Positions 49,525 through 62,189 of a DNA stretch of 64,000 nucleotides are shown piece by piece; position 1 is the stretch's first letter, and every line of letters begins with the position of its first letter. The stretch is from Motacilla alba alba (taxonomy: Eukaryota; Chordata; Aves; Passeriformes; Motacillidae), in the NCBI RefSeq assembly GCF_015832195.1, contig NC_052018.1, positions 39,065,052 to 39,129,051 of the forward strand. Reading direction: 5' to 3'. The position numbers and the translations under genes are program-made. Under the pieces are notes generated by a model. It ran no database searches and was not told the DNA's origin. It worked only from the letters and a program-made list of their open reading frames with translations.

Positions 49525-52500
49525 GACCAAGTCTAAAAATCTACATCTCTGTTCAGCTTACAGGATGTATATCCTCAGGAGATAATGGGAACTGTTCATC
49601 AGTGGATGACCTAAGTAAAATTTTCATTAAATGCTTTTTCCTATGTTTGGTTTAAGGAACAGGCATTCCCAAATGCCTAATTATACTCGAGATGCAATCT
49701 CTGACCTTTATAATTGCAAATCATGTAACACTTGAGGTTTAACCTACTGATCATTAGTAGATGTCATACACAGTTCTAACACAGAAAATGTGTTATTTGA
49801 AATTTGTTGAGACTTTGATTGTAAAGTCAATCAAAATAATTCAAATGTATTAAAGAAAAGCATCCTTAAAAACTACTCAGGAATGTATTTAAAAATAACT
49901 AAATCTCATATATAATGTGTTGATATATTCTGACACAGCAAAAAACCCATCAAGAGTCCTTTTTAATATGGTGTCCATGAACATTAAATTCAGGCTACAA
50001 AATATTGAGGCTTTTTTGTGTTTCCTCCCTTGACAGACTGCAGACCATTTGTTAGAGGCCATGAAATCATTCCATCAAGAAATGTTGAGTACCCTTTCCT
50101 ATCATGAGGAAAAGAAACTGTTCCAAGAAAAACGAATCTAATTTTAGTAACAATAAGGTGTCTCTAGATTGATTCAAAGATCCTACAGTAGGTAATGGAT
50201 TAGAAGTTCTCCATTCTGCTTTGCTCTTTTAGCCATACATCAGTGTACATTTCAAGAAATTGAATTCTCTTGCCATTCAGTCTTTAAGGAAAGGGAGCTT
50301 TGGCTTAAAGAACAATACATAATATAAAACATTTGGACCATGCTAATCACTTATTGACCTAGCAACCATTGTTTGAGACAATGGCAAATATAACATATAG
50401 GATCATGAGAACTGAGATCAGGAGACTTTACCTGGGTGAGGGCTAATGCTGAATAATATTTAATAAGGACTTGGGGATTTCTTGTAGAGATATGTAACTT
50501 AGAGATTATTAAATTTCATTTGCTGAATGTTTTATCTTTTTATAGGTTTGCTAAGAAAGAAGTAATATAATTCCTAAAATCAGCCAAAAGCACTCAAGAT
50601 TGAAAATTCTGTACCTGTCATATGAAAAAACCCAAACCCAAAACAGAAAGAAACACCTGTTTTAAAAAATACATGTAATTCTCCATACTTGTTTGAAAAA
50701 ACAGCTATACAGCAGTTTTTGTGAACACGTCTTTCCCTGTTCCTCCAGATCCCTACATCACTAAAACAATGTCACAGTCAGCTGCCAGTCCTCCTCTTTC
50801 TCACAGGAAAATGACTAGTTTGATTTCCTACATAAGGAAAACCACTGCTGGAAATCTTGCCATAAAAAAGGGGCTAAAACCAAAGCCAAGTGCATCACCA
50901 CAGCCAATTAGAGAGGATTTTTTTTTTCCTCTATGAGTGTGTTAACTTGCTTTCATGGCCGTTCTGCATATGTAAACAGCATATTGAGGCACAAACACAT
51001 TCAATATAAAGAAGAAAGGCAAGGTGCCGAGTTATCAGGGATGACATTAGTAACACCTCCTGCGAATGTGACCAGTTAGGTTCCCTGTGCTGCACTCACT
51101 GACTAGCAGAGTAGCAGTAACCTGAGGGAAGGATAGGCCCATCTCCCTTGTACCTCTAAAGAAATGCCAGGGGAGAGAGGACAGACTTTGTCTCAGATAG
51201 CTCCCATCAGGAGAACAGGGAGCAGGAGGCCACGGGACACTCTTTAGGGTACGAAATGTCCAGGAGGGAGCTGCAGTGACACCAAGGACTCTGAAAGTAG
51301 AGGACTGGAGGGAATGGAGATGACAGATGTGTTAGTTCCGATGACCTCTCTAGGTCTTCCTAGCTGAAAACTAAATAACAAAGAAATGTAGGCATTTTCA
51401 AATTAAATCAAAACAATGTATATCATCTTGTGTGCCAATAACATATTTTCAGAACTGAAACTTTTTCTTTCGTCAATAAAAAAACCTGTTCTCTTACCCT
51501 CTGTGGTAAATCTTCAATTTCTGCAAGCAAAACCAGAGAATCTCTGATGCACCTGTGATGCTGGGGATAACTGGGACACTAATACAAAACAGATTTATAT
51601 TCAACAGGGGCAGTAAAATTGCACCAGAGAAACCTGGATATTCTCTTTGAAGACGAGAACGAGACCACTTCAAAAGTCAATAAGTTTCAGCTGGTAGTCT
51701 GCAAGACACCTGAGTAAGTATGGTATATGCACTTAAACAGACAGATAGAAATTAAACATTTTTCCTGACTGGTATCTGGAGCAGATACTTCTGATCTGGC
51801 AATGGCACTACAACAACAGTCCATCAGGAGAATTCTGTCCTGAATGTGTCAAGTACTGTTGCACTTTCCCCCACCATCCCTGTCCTATTTTTTAATCTTG
51901 CTCTTTATATAACTTTGTGATTTTTAGTTCTTTTTAATGGCAACCAGTGAAGCAACTCATTAATATTTTTTATTTGCGCTATCCTCTGATATGTTCTGGA
52001 AACTCTAATTAAGGTTCTTAGGAGTGCCCTCAGTTGAGGTTTCTGTGTATGCTTCATGGTAAACTGCACACTGCTTCTAGTATTTCTCAATTTTTATAGT
52101 TAATTTTAGCATTCAGGTTTTCCATCTTTTTTTTTTTTTTCATATCATATATTAGGGATACCATGGAGTATGGGTGAAGGGGATATGTCAGTTTCAGGCT
52201 ACATTAAGGCTAAGATAGAATCCATCAAAATAAGGGTATCTTGCTTCCATGTTGCTGTTTGGGACTTGGAACTTATGTCTCCATGCACCATAAATTACCT
52301 GTATCTACATGTACCTGACAAGTCATATGTCTGGAAAAAAAAAAAAAAAAGGAAAACATAAGCTGATAACTTATTGTACAACTAATTCACTATTCATTAA
52401 GAAGGGAAAGCATATTCCATGCTGAATACTCTGCACATGTGAGCACAGCCCACTGCTTGTTTCCAGGGTTAAATAAGTATGATGCATCAGCTCACTCACA

Positions 52501-53043
52501 CAACCCTTCTCAGCTGTTTTCATGTAGTGATTTCCATCCATGAGGTGATATAACTCCCTATTTAAGTCACCTATGAATCTTCTCATGAAGATTTATATTT
52601 GTACAATCACGATCACTGAGTATTAGTAGAAGCATGGGTGAACCTAGAGTTTCTTAGGATCTCTTCAGAAGATTAAGTAATTTTAAAAACATGCTGCTGC
52701 AGCTAAAGATAGACCACCCACATCCTGCATTTTCTCTCGGCTATGCTTGCCTCCCAGCCCTTGCCTCCTGAGAAGAAATTTAAAAATTAAGAATTTGTCA
52801 GTGTAAGGAAAGCCACAGAAACACAGAGTCAGGATACAAATTAAGCGGGAAAGAGTGGGGTGGATGCTTCCATGCCTGTTCCAGAGCAGGATTATGGTAG
52901 TTCAATTAGGTTGTTGCAGGCTTTTATGTAAAGCGATATGAAGTTCAGAATAAGAAACCTTAAAGGGAATATTTCATCATTTTAAATGTACTGCTTTTGT
53001 AAAATGCCTTTCCGTGAAGTTTCCTTCAGTTTTCTATTCACAG

Positions 53044-53400
53044 TAAGAGCCAGAGACTCCTGGAGGGCCACCAGCCAGTGCCACGCCCAGGTGCAGGGCA
53101 GCTCGGGAGCACCAGGCACCTCACTGGGTATAGGGACAGGTAAAGGTCAGGCTGGGGCGTGGGCTGAGAGTACACCTGCCTTAGGGGGCCCATGGTCAGG
53201 CAGGACAGAGCTGTGGGGAGCTGGAGACAGGTCCTGCTGTGGCACAGGAAGGGTGGTCAGAGGCAGCAAGAGCAAGCGGTGGGCTTGGATACCCTCACAA
53301 TCAACTGCTTTATCTGCAGAAAATGTTCAGTGGGTGAAATTGCAGAAGAGGGATTCTGTGCATTTCAGAAGAGGGAGAAGTAGAGAAGCGTGAGCAGGTC
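53044..53400 (+). other. GC-rich patch with exon-like splice signals
   Basis: This segment is visibly GC-rich compared with its flanks and has a frame open from 52986 to 53393 (135 codons). It is preceded by a pyrimidine-rich TTTTCTATTCACAG acceptor (AG at 53042-53043) and contains a donor-like CAG|GTAAAG at 53139/53140, giving a 96-base exon-like unit, and a second acceptor-like TTTATCTGCAG ending at 53319. The translation matches no family I know and is Gly/Ser/Arg-rich, as expected from GC-rich noncoding DNA. It could be a lncRNA exon, an unrecognised repeat, or chance. Confidence 0.3.
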
Positions 53401-56400
53401 AGAACTGAAACCTTCTGTGCGTCTCCTCACATGTGAGCTGAATTCAGCTTTCCACTAATGAGGGCTTTATGATGAAATGCATTCATATAACCTTTTTTGC
53501 TAGAATTAATTATGAAATTGTTAAAATGTTGTACAGACCTCATCAATACTCTTTTTTTTTTTTTTTGTCCTTTCAGCATTAGATACAAGGGAATAAAAAT
53601 TTAGACAGATCTTGCTGCTTGTGGAAGGCTTGCCAAAAGTTACTTGTTCTTGGGCTAAATCCACCAGCTTCCAGGCAGATACATCAGCAAAGTCTAGCAC
53701 GAGCACTTGTGCACAGCCCTCATGCCACCTGCCTCTGTGGGCAAGGCCACAAACTGGTGGCATTTGCAGCCTTTGGGCTTTGACTGGTGAACTCAGATAA
53801 GTAACCTGGTGTAGAAAAAAATAGGTGACCACACATCCTGGTGCCCACAGCCCCTCTGTGTGACTCAGACTACCCACCTCCCTCTTCCTTCTTTTCCACA
53901 ACAGAAGGGAATTTTTTCTCTCTGGTAGCTCAGCCCTGCTGTGTTTGGAGAGGTTGCCTGCTCAGGGCTGAACTGCCATCACCATCTCTACAGAGTGTAC
54001 CACATAGGTGGATTTTAAAGCAATGTATGCATTTGTTTGAGTGGAGGGGATGTTAAAAAATTGGTTATAAATATTTAAGGAGTGGGGAGAAATCTAGGGG
54101 CAGAGTTATGGTGTTGGGCAGGTTTTCCTTTTTTTATCACTATTTGGATAGGAATGGGAAAGAAATAAACATTGAGAAAAGATGCCCACCCAGAGGGAAG
54201 ATGGAAAAGAGAAAGCAAAGAGCTAATAAGGCATTAGGCTATGAGGTTCTTCTCTGCTTTTTCTCACAGAAAGGGAGCCAGATGAGGTAATGTGAAAAGC
54301 AGCAGCACCAACTAACCATAAAAGAAAAAGGTCTGGCTGTAGTTTGACCTGAAAATAATGATAGGTGACGTAGACAGAGTTTAAGGCACAGAAACAGCAA
54401 CATCCTGGAGGTCTAATGTGAATTATCACCATGGGGGGAATGACATAGGGGAACATATACAAATAAAGAGCATCATGATTCTGTGGCTATGACAACTATC
54501 TTGGAGTGTGTCCAACAGCCTCCTTGGGGCTCAGTAAGTTCAAACAGTAAACCTTGCTGTGCCTGGACAGTCCAAGCAGACTCCCCGGGGTTTCTTGAAT
54601 ATATGAGACATAGAGAAAAAACAGAAGCAAGGGACAGTTCATGTAAAATCACAGTCAAAACAAAATATTAGCGTCTCTTCTCTAGATATATTACTCTTAT
54701 GACACAACAGTGGGCTGGTGTCCCAGTGTAGTTAACATATACAAGCAGAGAGTGGAAGACATAAGTCAGATGCCTTTTCTGAATCAGACAAAGACAAATT
54801 ACAGAATCAGAGTTGGTCTATATAGCAGCATGAAGCTAAGCACTTGCTTATTAAGCACCGTAATGGCTATTTTTCCTGTTAGAGTGTTCTTCTCTACATC
54901 CCTGTAAGGATTGTTTATATATTCTGTGAGTCAGGAACTCATGCATTGAAATGTTCCTTTGGGTTTTATCTTATATATTCACTAGAAAAGATTATTTCAA
55001 TTAGGTGTTAAAGCTGTCCAACTATTTATATGACAAGAATTGCTTTCCTTCAGCATCCCTAATTCTTAGCCTCAACACAGAATTACAGGTAACATTCCAG
55101 GTATTGGTATGTCTTCAGCTCTCTTTAAAGAACTCTTTTCAAATAATTGAATTAATGTCTTGGGGGAATTCTGTAATTTCCAAATTGCTGGATGAAATAT
55201 ATATATTCAATTAATCCATTTTTCTTTTACCTTTAGATTTCTTATGAGAGTCCTACACCAAAGATTTTATTTTCAGTTCTGATTAAACAATGCATTCAAA
55301 TGAAATGGAACAAAATTTTACATCTCTCTGCATAATAAACAGAGATTTTTGCTATATTTAAGGAAAAGAATGTGACAATTGTGCTTTAACTAACAAATTG
55401 TGGATGTTTAAAAATAGCACACTGAATCAGAACTAAATGTTTGCTTTTAGAGCATCTGAAAGATACAGCAGGATGTGCTGTTTAGAATGTGTGCAGGTGT
55501 GAATAATTAAAAATCCACCATGTTTATGTGTCTTTGATTACACAATCATTCTCATACCTGCAAGTGATTCTAATCAGCCTCACTGAGAGGTTATGGGACT
55601 CTATAAATAGCATATTAAACAAATTTTTGTAGCCTCTGTGTAGTTTGGATCCTCTCCTAGCATGCACATTGCGGAACAATAATAAAACTTTAACAATAGC
55701 TTTCACACATTTTCAGAACCTTTTTCCTCTCATTATATTACAGTCTTCAAAATAACTATCCTTTCAGAATTAAATAGTTGTACAATAGTAGTTTCCTTCC
55801 TCCAAACTGATTCAAAACACACACTGACATTTCAAATGTCTTAATGAAAATTTAATTATAGCAAGCCAGCAGATATCTATTATTTCAATAAGCAAAAGGG
55901 ACCCATACTGAGTGAAGTCCTCTTCTCTTTTCTATTCTTCTAAAAACGAAAGGGAAAAAAATAAAAAAAAATCCATGACACAGTTTTGTATGTCTCTACC
56001 TGATTTAATCCAAAGAATGATGCCTCATTCACAAACCAAAGCTTCTTCATGAGCAGTACACCACTGGTGACAGGCTGTTGTACTCACAGACAATCAACTT
56101 TTAGACAGTTCTTTTTTGCTTTCCCTTAGTCCACCTCGTCTTCATTCTCTTACTGCTTCTTTAGTGAAGCAACATGCTGATCCATAAAACTTCCCTGCTT
56201 CCAAAGGGTCTGCACTTACTAGTTTTGTGGATGACGTTTTCTGTCCACCCACTCCTCAGCTGTTTTTATTAATGCACCAGTATTTTGAGTGTCTCAATGA
56301 AATAAGGGATCCAACGTCCCAGCCACTTTATAAGTTGCTTGTGCCTCAATGAATTAAATGATCTCAACACACACAAAGGACATAGTAGTTAGAAAATTTA

Positions 56401-58616
56401 AAATGTAGAAGGAGATATGACCAAAATTACAGAGCTTTTATGGATTAATAGAAGTAGAATTTGTCTGTCAGAATACCTATTCAGTGTCAGGTCCCATCAG
56501 TATTACTGTCTACATTCAAATCATTAGTCATAAGACCTAATGGTCAATAAAGTTTTCTGATCTAGATTTATCAGGTAGGAAATAATAAAACAGGGAATGA
56601 TCAGCAGGAAAAATAAGTACTCTTCTCACAAAAATCAGGAGTTAATCTGGTCCTTTTTCCATCTTAAATTCTTCTTTTTAATAAAGTGGTAACAGTGGGC
56701 TTTGGTAAATGTTGAAAATAGAACAAGACATTTGTATGGGAAAAAATCAGGCATCTTTAAGGCTTGTAAATATTTTTCCCCACCAAAGAGAGGTCAGATT
56801 GTGTAAAGTTATGAGGTTAAACATAGAGGTTTTGATTAATTCCCCCACAATCTAAAAGACAAAGGCCTGTTACTCAAGGTTTACACCAATCAAGGAAGTT
56901 TCAGCTGCGGGTGTGCAAAACTCAACCCTAGTTTAATTGTGAATACTGGTTTTGATTAGACACTTAGACATGAATTTACAAAAGAGTGGGAAATTTAAAG
57001 ACTCTAAGGATGTGATAAATTTAAGTCTTATATAATCTGTTAATAAACAAATTTAACTTGCTATCAAAACTATTTAAACATGAATTTTTGTATTACTCAT
57101 TTGATAAATCTGTGCTATACTGCTGCAACTGCGAGGCAGATGCTTTCCATGTTTCACAATACTTTATGAATGTCATAAATAGCATAATGGTCTGACTGTC
57201 TGTGAGTTGTGAAGATAATAAGTCTTATTTGCATTAACTCCAATCCCATTCAACCACAAAAAATTAAGCTAAGCACCAGGACTTCAGTAAGACATCCATG
57301 TGTCCAAATTGTTCCGTTACTTGTGTGCATAAAACTTCTTGGATATTAAAGGGAAGAAGATAAGTGATGAAGAAAATATTTAAAGACCACAGTAACCCAT
57401 TTGGGCCACACCTTTGTGTATATCACATGCTGAGTTTGGAACATAGCTGTATAAATGAGCACCTGTCCTCTTAGTGTGGGATGATGGTACCCTTCCTTCT
57501 TGAAGGGTTATGCAGCACTTTTCTCAACAGTCTCCCATGTCTCCTTTCCTGTATTCCCTAGCCAGCTGAGAAAATAATTACTATGAAGCCACATGTGAAA
57601 TAGTGAACTGTGAAGTTCTTTCTCTATCTTCATGTTCAGCTGTACACAGAGTTGTTTCACTCAAATTTATTTGTTTATTTTTGAACTCACAATAATGATT
57701 CTTGCTTCTCATTCTTATACTATCAGTAATTGTTTTTTTACATTCTAGGTCTCAAGAGAATTTACAGATTCTGTATAAGTCAGAATTGTGATGGGGAAGC
57801 ATAGCTGCTTCCTTTGAAATGGTATTCTGGGTTTAAAAATTGTCAGAAGTGAACTATAAGCCTTTAGTATTGAACAAAATTACTGAAATAAAAACAACTC
57901 TGGTTTTCATTAAAGAAAAAGAGTACTCTCTTTTAAGGTAATAAAGAGACAAAATATTCATGGCATGTCCACTTAAAACTGCTTTCAAGGGATTATGCCA
58001 CAAATATTATGTTCATCAATATTGTATTAGAAAATAAAATAAAAGATATTCACATCAGTGACAAAAAGTTATATTTTGTGTCAGAATGCCAATGTTACAG
58101 AACTGTTAGAATTAAGTATGTCTTTGCATGTATTTCAGTAACACTACTGTTTAAGTTAAACTTTCCTTAAGTTTGAAGCCTGGGTTGGGTTTGTTTTTTT
58201 TGGTTTTTTGCATATATTCTAAAAAATATAGAGCATTACCTAACAGTTCTATAAAAGTTCTACAGAAAAGATAATAGTTATTCCTTAGCTGTTCTCTCAA
58301 TTTTCAAATAGTTACTATAGAATTAGTTTATTAAATGCTTTTATGTAGACATCATATCAATAAATAATACAAAAACAGTAGAAATGATGGCAATCACATC
58401 ACAGGGTTTAAATAGAGCAGATGAAATTTTCTCATGAATGTATACCTTAAAGAAAATTATTTTTGTCTAAATTTCTTAAAATCCATTTTCTCTGAAATTT
58501 TACTTCATTATATAATTCCTGTTCAACCAGAAATAATTCAAACACCATAAGTATTTGTGTTGGAGAACCAATAAGGTTATTCTACTGAAAGGAAGTGGAG
58601 AAAAAAAAATTAAAAT
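53401..58616. other. AT-rich noncoding block, no gene seen
   Basis: No supported gene. A T run lies at 53552-53566 and interrupts a minus-strand frame of 126 codons (53521-53901) with no recognisable domain. A G/T-rich poly-T tract lies at 58185-58210. I see no transposon in the rest. Confidence 0.65.
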
Positions 58617-59200
58617 TGAGGTGCGCTGGTTTCACTTGGGGTAGAGTTGCTCTTTTTCACAGTGGCTAATAGAGGGCTATGTTTTGAGTTTGTGCTGAAC
58701 ACAGGGCTATAGAGATGTTTTTGTTGTTACTGAGCAGGGCTTACCCAGAACCAAGGCCTTCTCTGCTTCTCATACTGCCAGGCTGGGGAGGAGGCTGGGG
58801 GTGCTTGGGAGGTTGGGGGGAGACACAGCTGGGACAGGTGACCCAAACTGACCAAAGGGACATTCCAGACCATGTGACATCATGCTCAGTACATCAAGTG
58901 GGGGGAAGGATGAAGAAGGGCACATTTGGAGTGATGTGTTTGTCTTCCCAAGTCACTCTTCCCAAGTTACTGATGGAGCCCTGCTCTGGGGATGGCTGAA
59001 CCCCTGCCTGCCCACGGGTAGCAGTGAATTCATTCTTTGTTTTACTTTGCTTGTGTGCGTGGCTTTTTCTTTCCATATTAACCTGTCTTCATCTCAACCC
59101 ATGAGTTCTCTACTTTTTACCCTTCTGATTCCTGCTGCTGGTGGGGGAGGGAGCCAATGGCTACATGGAGCTTGGCTGCTGGCAGGGAGGTTGGAATCTT
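58617..59200 (+). mobile_element. ERVL-type avian solo LTR, degenerate
   Basis: The segment follows an LTR recognised from bird genomes along its length: a GCTGGTTT...GGGGTAGAGTT start, GGGCTATGTTTTGAGTTTGTGCTG, a GAGCAGGGCTTACCCAGA block, a G-rich block at 58780-58820, TGACCCAAACTGACCAAAGGGA, GTGACATCATGCTCAGTA (a decayed TGACGTCA-like site just before the normal TATA position), ATGGAGCCCTGCT, and TCATCTCAACCCATGAGTT near the 3' end. The termini are worn; flanking TTAAAA strings at 58610 and 59199 could be remnants of a 5-base target duplication. The LTR's TATA and polyadenylation signals are both mutated. No internal viral sequence adjoins it, so it is a solo LTR formed by recombination. 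The exact family name is not asserted. Confidence 0.88.
58785..58820 (+). other. Potential G-quadruplex motif inside the LTR
   Basis: Four G-runs (4, 5, 3 and 6 Gs) are spaced by 8, 5 and 5 bases. This is close to the usual quadruplex pattern, though one loop exceeds 7 bases. The G-rich block belongs to the LTR. Confidence 0.5.
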
Positions 59201-62094
59201 AAAAATAAACTTAGGGGTTTGGTGGGGTTTGTTTTGCTAGAAAAAGAACAAGAATAAACTTATTTTCCTTAATGTCTTCTGATTTTGAGGATTTTTAAAA
59301 TTGCTTTTTCACATGAAAAATAATTGATAATTTTCAAACTGTTTTATTCTAACTCTCTGTTAAGCTGACCTATCTAGATCAGGAAAACTAGCTTAAGGAA
59401 AATGTTGTGATAACCTGGCTAAGTTTAGTCACTGTCCTTTGTATGGATGCCCAAAAGGTTTGCTCCTCTGCCCCTTGAGGTCATACTCAGATGCAGAATA
59501 AATTGAAACAGCAGCTTCACATACTAGTCTCAGAATTCAAATCCTAGAATTACCTTGAAGTATAATGGTTGCCCATATTTCCACAAATGATACTCATAAG
59601 TTTCATATGATCCTTTACTTCTGTCAGTGAGCATGTACTGATATTACCCCAACTCTTGTAGATTCCATAATCACAGTGTCTGAACATAACCCAGCAGAGA
59701 ATTAGAAAATGTTGGAGCACTAGTAGTGAGTTGTCTAAATAAATACCTTCAGCTGCCACCCCAGAAGGATGTGGGATGTGTAAATTCCAAGCAGATGTCT
59801 TGAATAACCCAGAGTATGTAAAATAGCCTATGTTTAGGCAACTCATTCTGTCCTCACTACTTTGAGAATGATACACATCATATCAGAAAGCAAACACCAA
59901 ACAGTATGTTTCCACCAGTCCTATTTTATCCAGCAGACTTTGGCTGGACAATTAAAATTTTAAGAATATGAGGTTCCCATATCTTTTGTTTTCTGGGGAA
60001 GTCACACCCCAACATTTTCTACATATAATAGACATTTCACCAAGAAATAGAAGGAAAAAAAAAGGTCTGTTTCTTTTACTGCTATAGAAGCTCCGCCATA
60101 TTTGTGTGAATTTAAAAAAATATTTACTGGGAGAAAAAAAGAGAGAATTTAGAGATGTATCGGGTATCCTTTCAATCCTTCTTTATGCCAGTAAACTTTA
60201 CAATACACAATGACTCCACAGAAGAGACTGAAGTACATGCAATCATACACAGCTACAGTAGTCTAGCTCTGGAATGAGTTAAAGCTTTCCTCATTTGAAA
60301 ACAGGTTCCCGCAGGGAGTTTCAAACCAAAAGTGAGATGCTTACTAAAATAAAACTGTGAAAATAGGGTTCCAGCATAAATCCTTTTCTGGGACTGTCTT
60401 TTGCCTAAGATCTCACCTGGTTTGGATGTTTATCTCCCTCTGCAGAGTAATGGAGATTACTCAATCAGTGTTTCAATAGGAATTCTCACATAGCAAACAC
60501 TATTGAGTTAGACACAAGTGTATGAAAATGAAGGAAAAAGTCAACATGTCTTCTACCACCTGTTATCATTATGTTCTGTTACTTCTGATAGACTCTAAAG
60601 TAAATGCAAACACATTATATAATTTACAGTTACAATAGTAAATTATCTACATCAGCTACTTTACTTTTCTCTACATCTGGTATCACTCATCACAGGCAGT
60701 CCATGTGTAAGTGAGACAGTGTTTAACAGCTCATCTTTAGCAGGAAAGCATGCTGCTGCCACAATAAGTTTTTCCTTATTGCATAATAAACTCACATGTG
60801 TACTCTTCATACAATCTTTTACTCTGCAGAAAGCAAATTAAGCAGAGCCAGCAGCTGTTTCCATCTTAAAAAACCGCAAAAAGCGAAACAAAAGAACCCC
60901 ATGGAGTACCATTGAGAGAAAAGGACAGTAAATAAAATCCAAGTCTGATTTACATTATGATTTTAATGTTACTATTTTTAAAGATTCCAGAAAGAACTAT
61001 TCACACATCAACAAAATAAGGTGCACACTGAAATTACCCATCCTAAGATTACCAATGCAACTCTAACATACACATCCAAGTCAAAGTCATCTCTTACTGG
61101 GACAGCTACAGCAGGATAGAATTTAGCTCATTTCATTCATTAGAGTTTGAGCAAATGGTTACTGGGAACCCACTACCAAGGACCAAATGAAACATTAACA
61201 TGATTCCCTCCCTTGGGCACATCAACTCATAAAGATACTGATAGCTTTGTGCCAAGACCAGTTGTCATTGGTACACATGAATGGTAGCCTTTGCCATCCA
61301 CTGGCAGATTTCCAGAGCCAGTGTGGATGGGCCTTGCTGCTTCTTTGTCATGCATAACCCTGCGTGATGCACAGGTTACATCTGCATTAACAAGCAGCTA
61401 CCCAAAGGGAGCACATCCACACAGATCCACACAGCAGCTGGTGCTAAGGATCCTGTGTGCAGAACACATTACAGGAAATTTTACTTCTGACAAGTTGATT
61501 TGAGCACTGAGAAGTCAACTGTGCATGAAGCGTATTAGGTGGCTCCCAAAGTGAATCATCTATCTTAGTTTCAGCAGAAAGAAGTCTAAGTTCTGTGCCC
61601 AAGATCTTCTTGTGTCACAAATGAAAGCAAATGCATGTTCATGATCCAAGCTGAAGTGCTACTCTAAAGCTACTCTGCCTCCCAGCAGAGGCATCTTTAC
61701 CATTTATATGCAGGGAAAGCTGCAACTCTATAGCTCCCCTTCTCTGCCCTGTTAATGTTTAGGAAGGTTATAAGGCAGATCATGTTGCAGCAACTGACTT
61801 CATGAGTGCTTCTCTTAGAAAAGGGCATTTTTTATAGAAAGGGATAGTTTTGGACTATTGAATCCAGTCCTGTAAAGGCTATTACATCACAACAAACTTC
61901 AAATCACAAGACACATCAAATATCACTTATTAATTACTTTCTGTACTGCATATTCCCCTTGGAAATCTGAGGTACATGATAACTTAATTATTCTAATACA
62001 ACCATTGTCCACTAATGAAATCAGCTATGTTTCTGGCTTCTACAATATCCCTTATTTTCCACATGCCTATACATACACACTGACATACCATGTC
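59201..62094. other. Noncoding block, no gene seen
   Basis: No supported gene. Frames at 59550-59876 (minus, 108 codons) and 61291-61503 (plus, 70 codons) have no recognisable content. A short tandem ATCCACACAG pair lies near 61415-61435. No transposon is recognised. Confidence 0.65.
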
Positions 62095-62189
62095 CGTCCT
62101 TCCTTCCTTCCTTCCTTCCTTCCTTCCTTCCTTCCTTCCTTCCTTCCTTCCTTCCTTCCTTCCTTCCTTCCTTCCTTCCTTCCTTCCTT
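62095..62189. repeat. CCTT tetranucleotide microsatellite, about 23 units
   Basis: An uninterrupted CCTT/TTCC repeat runs for about 92 bases. It is a pure polypyrimidine/polypurine tract with mirror symmetry and may form triplex DNA. A plus-strand frame through it would read as repeated Leu-Pro-Ser-Phe and is an artefact. Likely highly polymorphic. Confidence 0.98.

Larger units (their letters stand above)
47481..53043. other. Noncoding block, no gene seen
   Basis: No supported gene. A plus-strand frame at 48243-48461 (72 codons) has a protein-like composition but no recognisable family. Poly-A tracts occur at 49496-49524 and 52335-52350 and a T run at 52127-52140. The stretch 51000-51350 is somewhat GC-richer and without repeats. 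Confidence 0.65.

Noticed and set aside
53521..53901. 126-codon minus-strand frame
   Set aside because: Its C-terminal part runs through a 15-base T homopolymer and it matches no known family.
58715..59202. Overlapping plus-strand frames of 94 and 106 codons
   Set aside because: They lie wholly in the solo LTR, which is noncoding.
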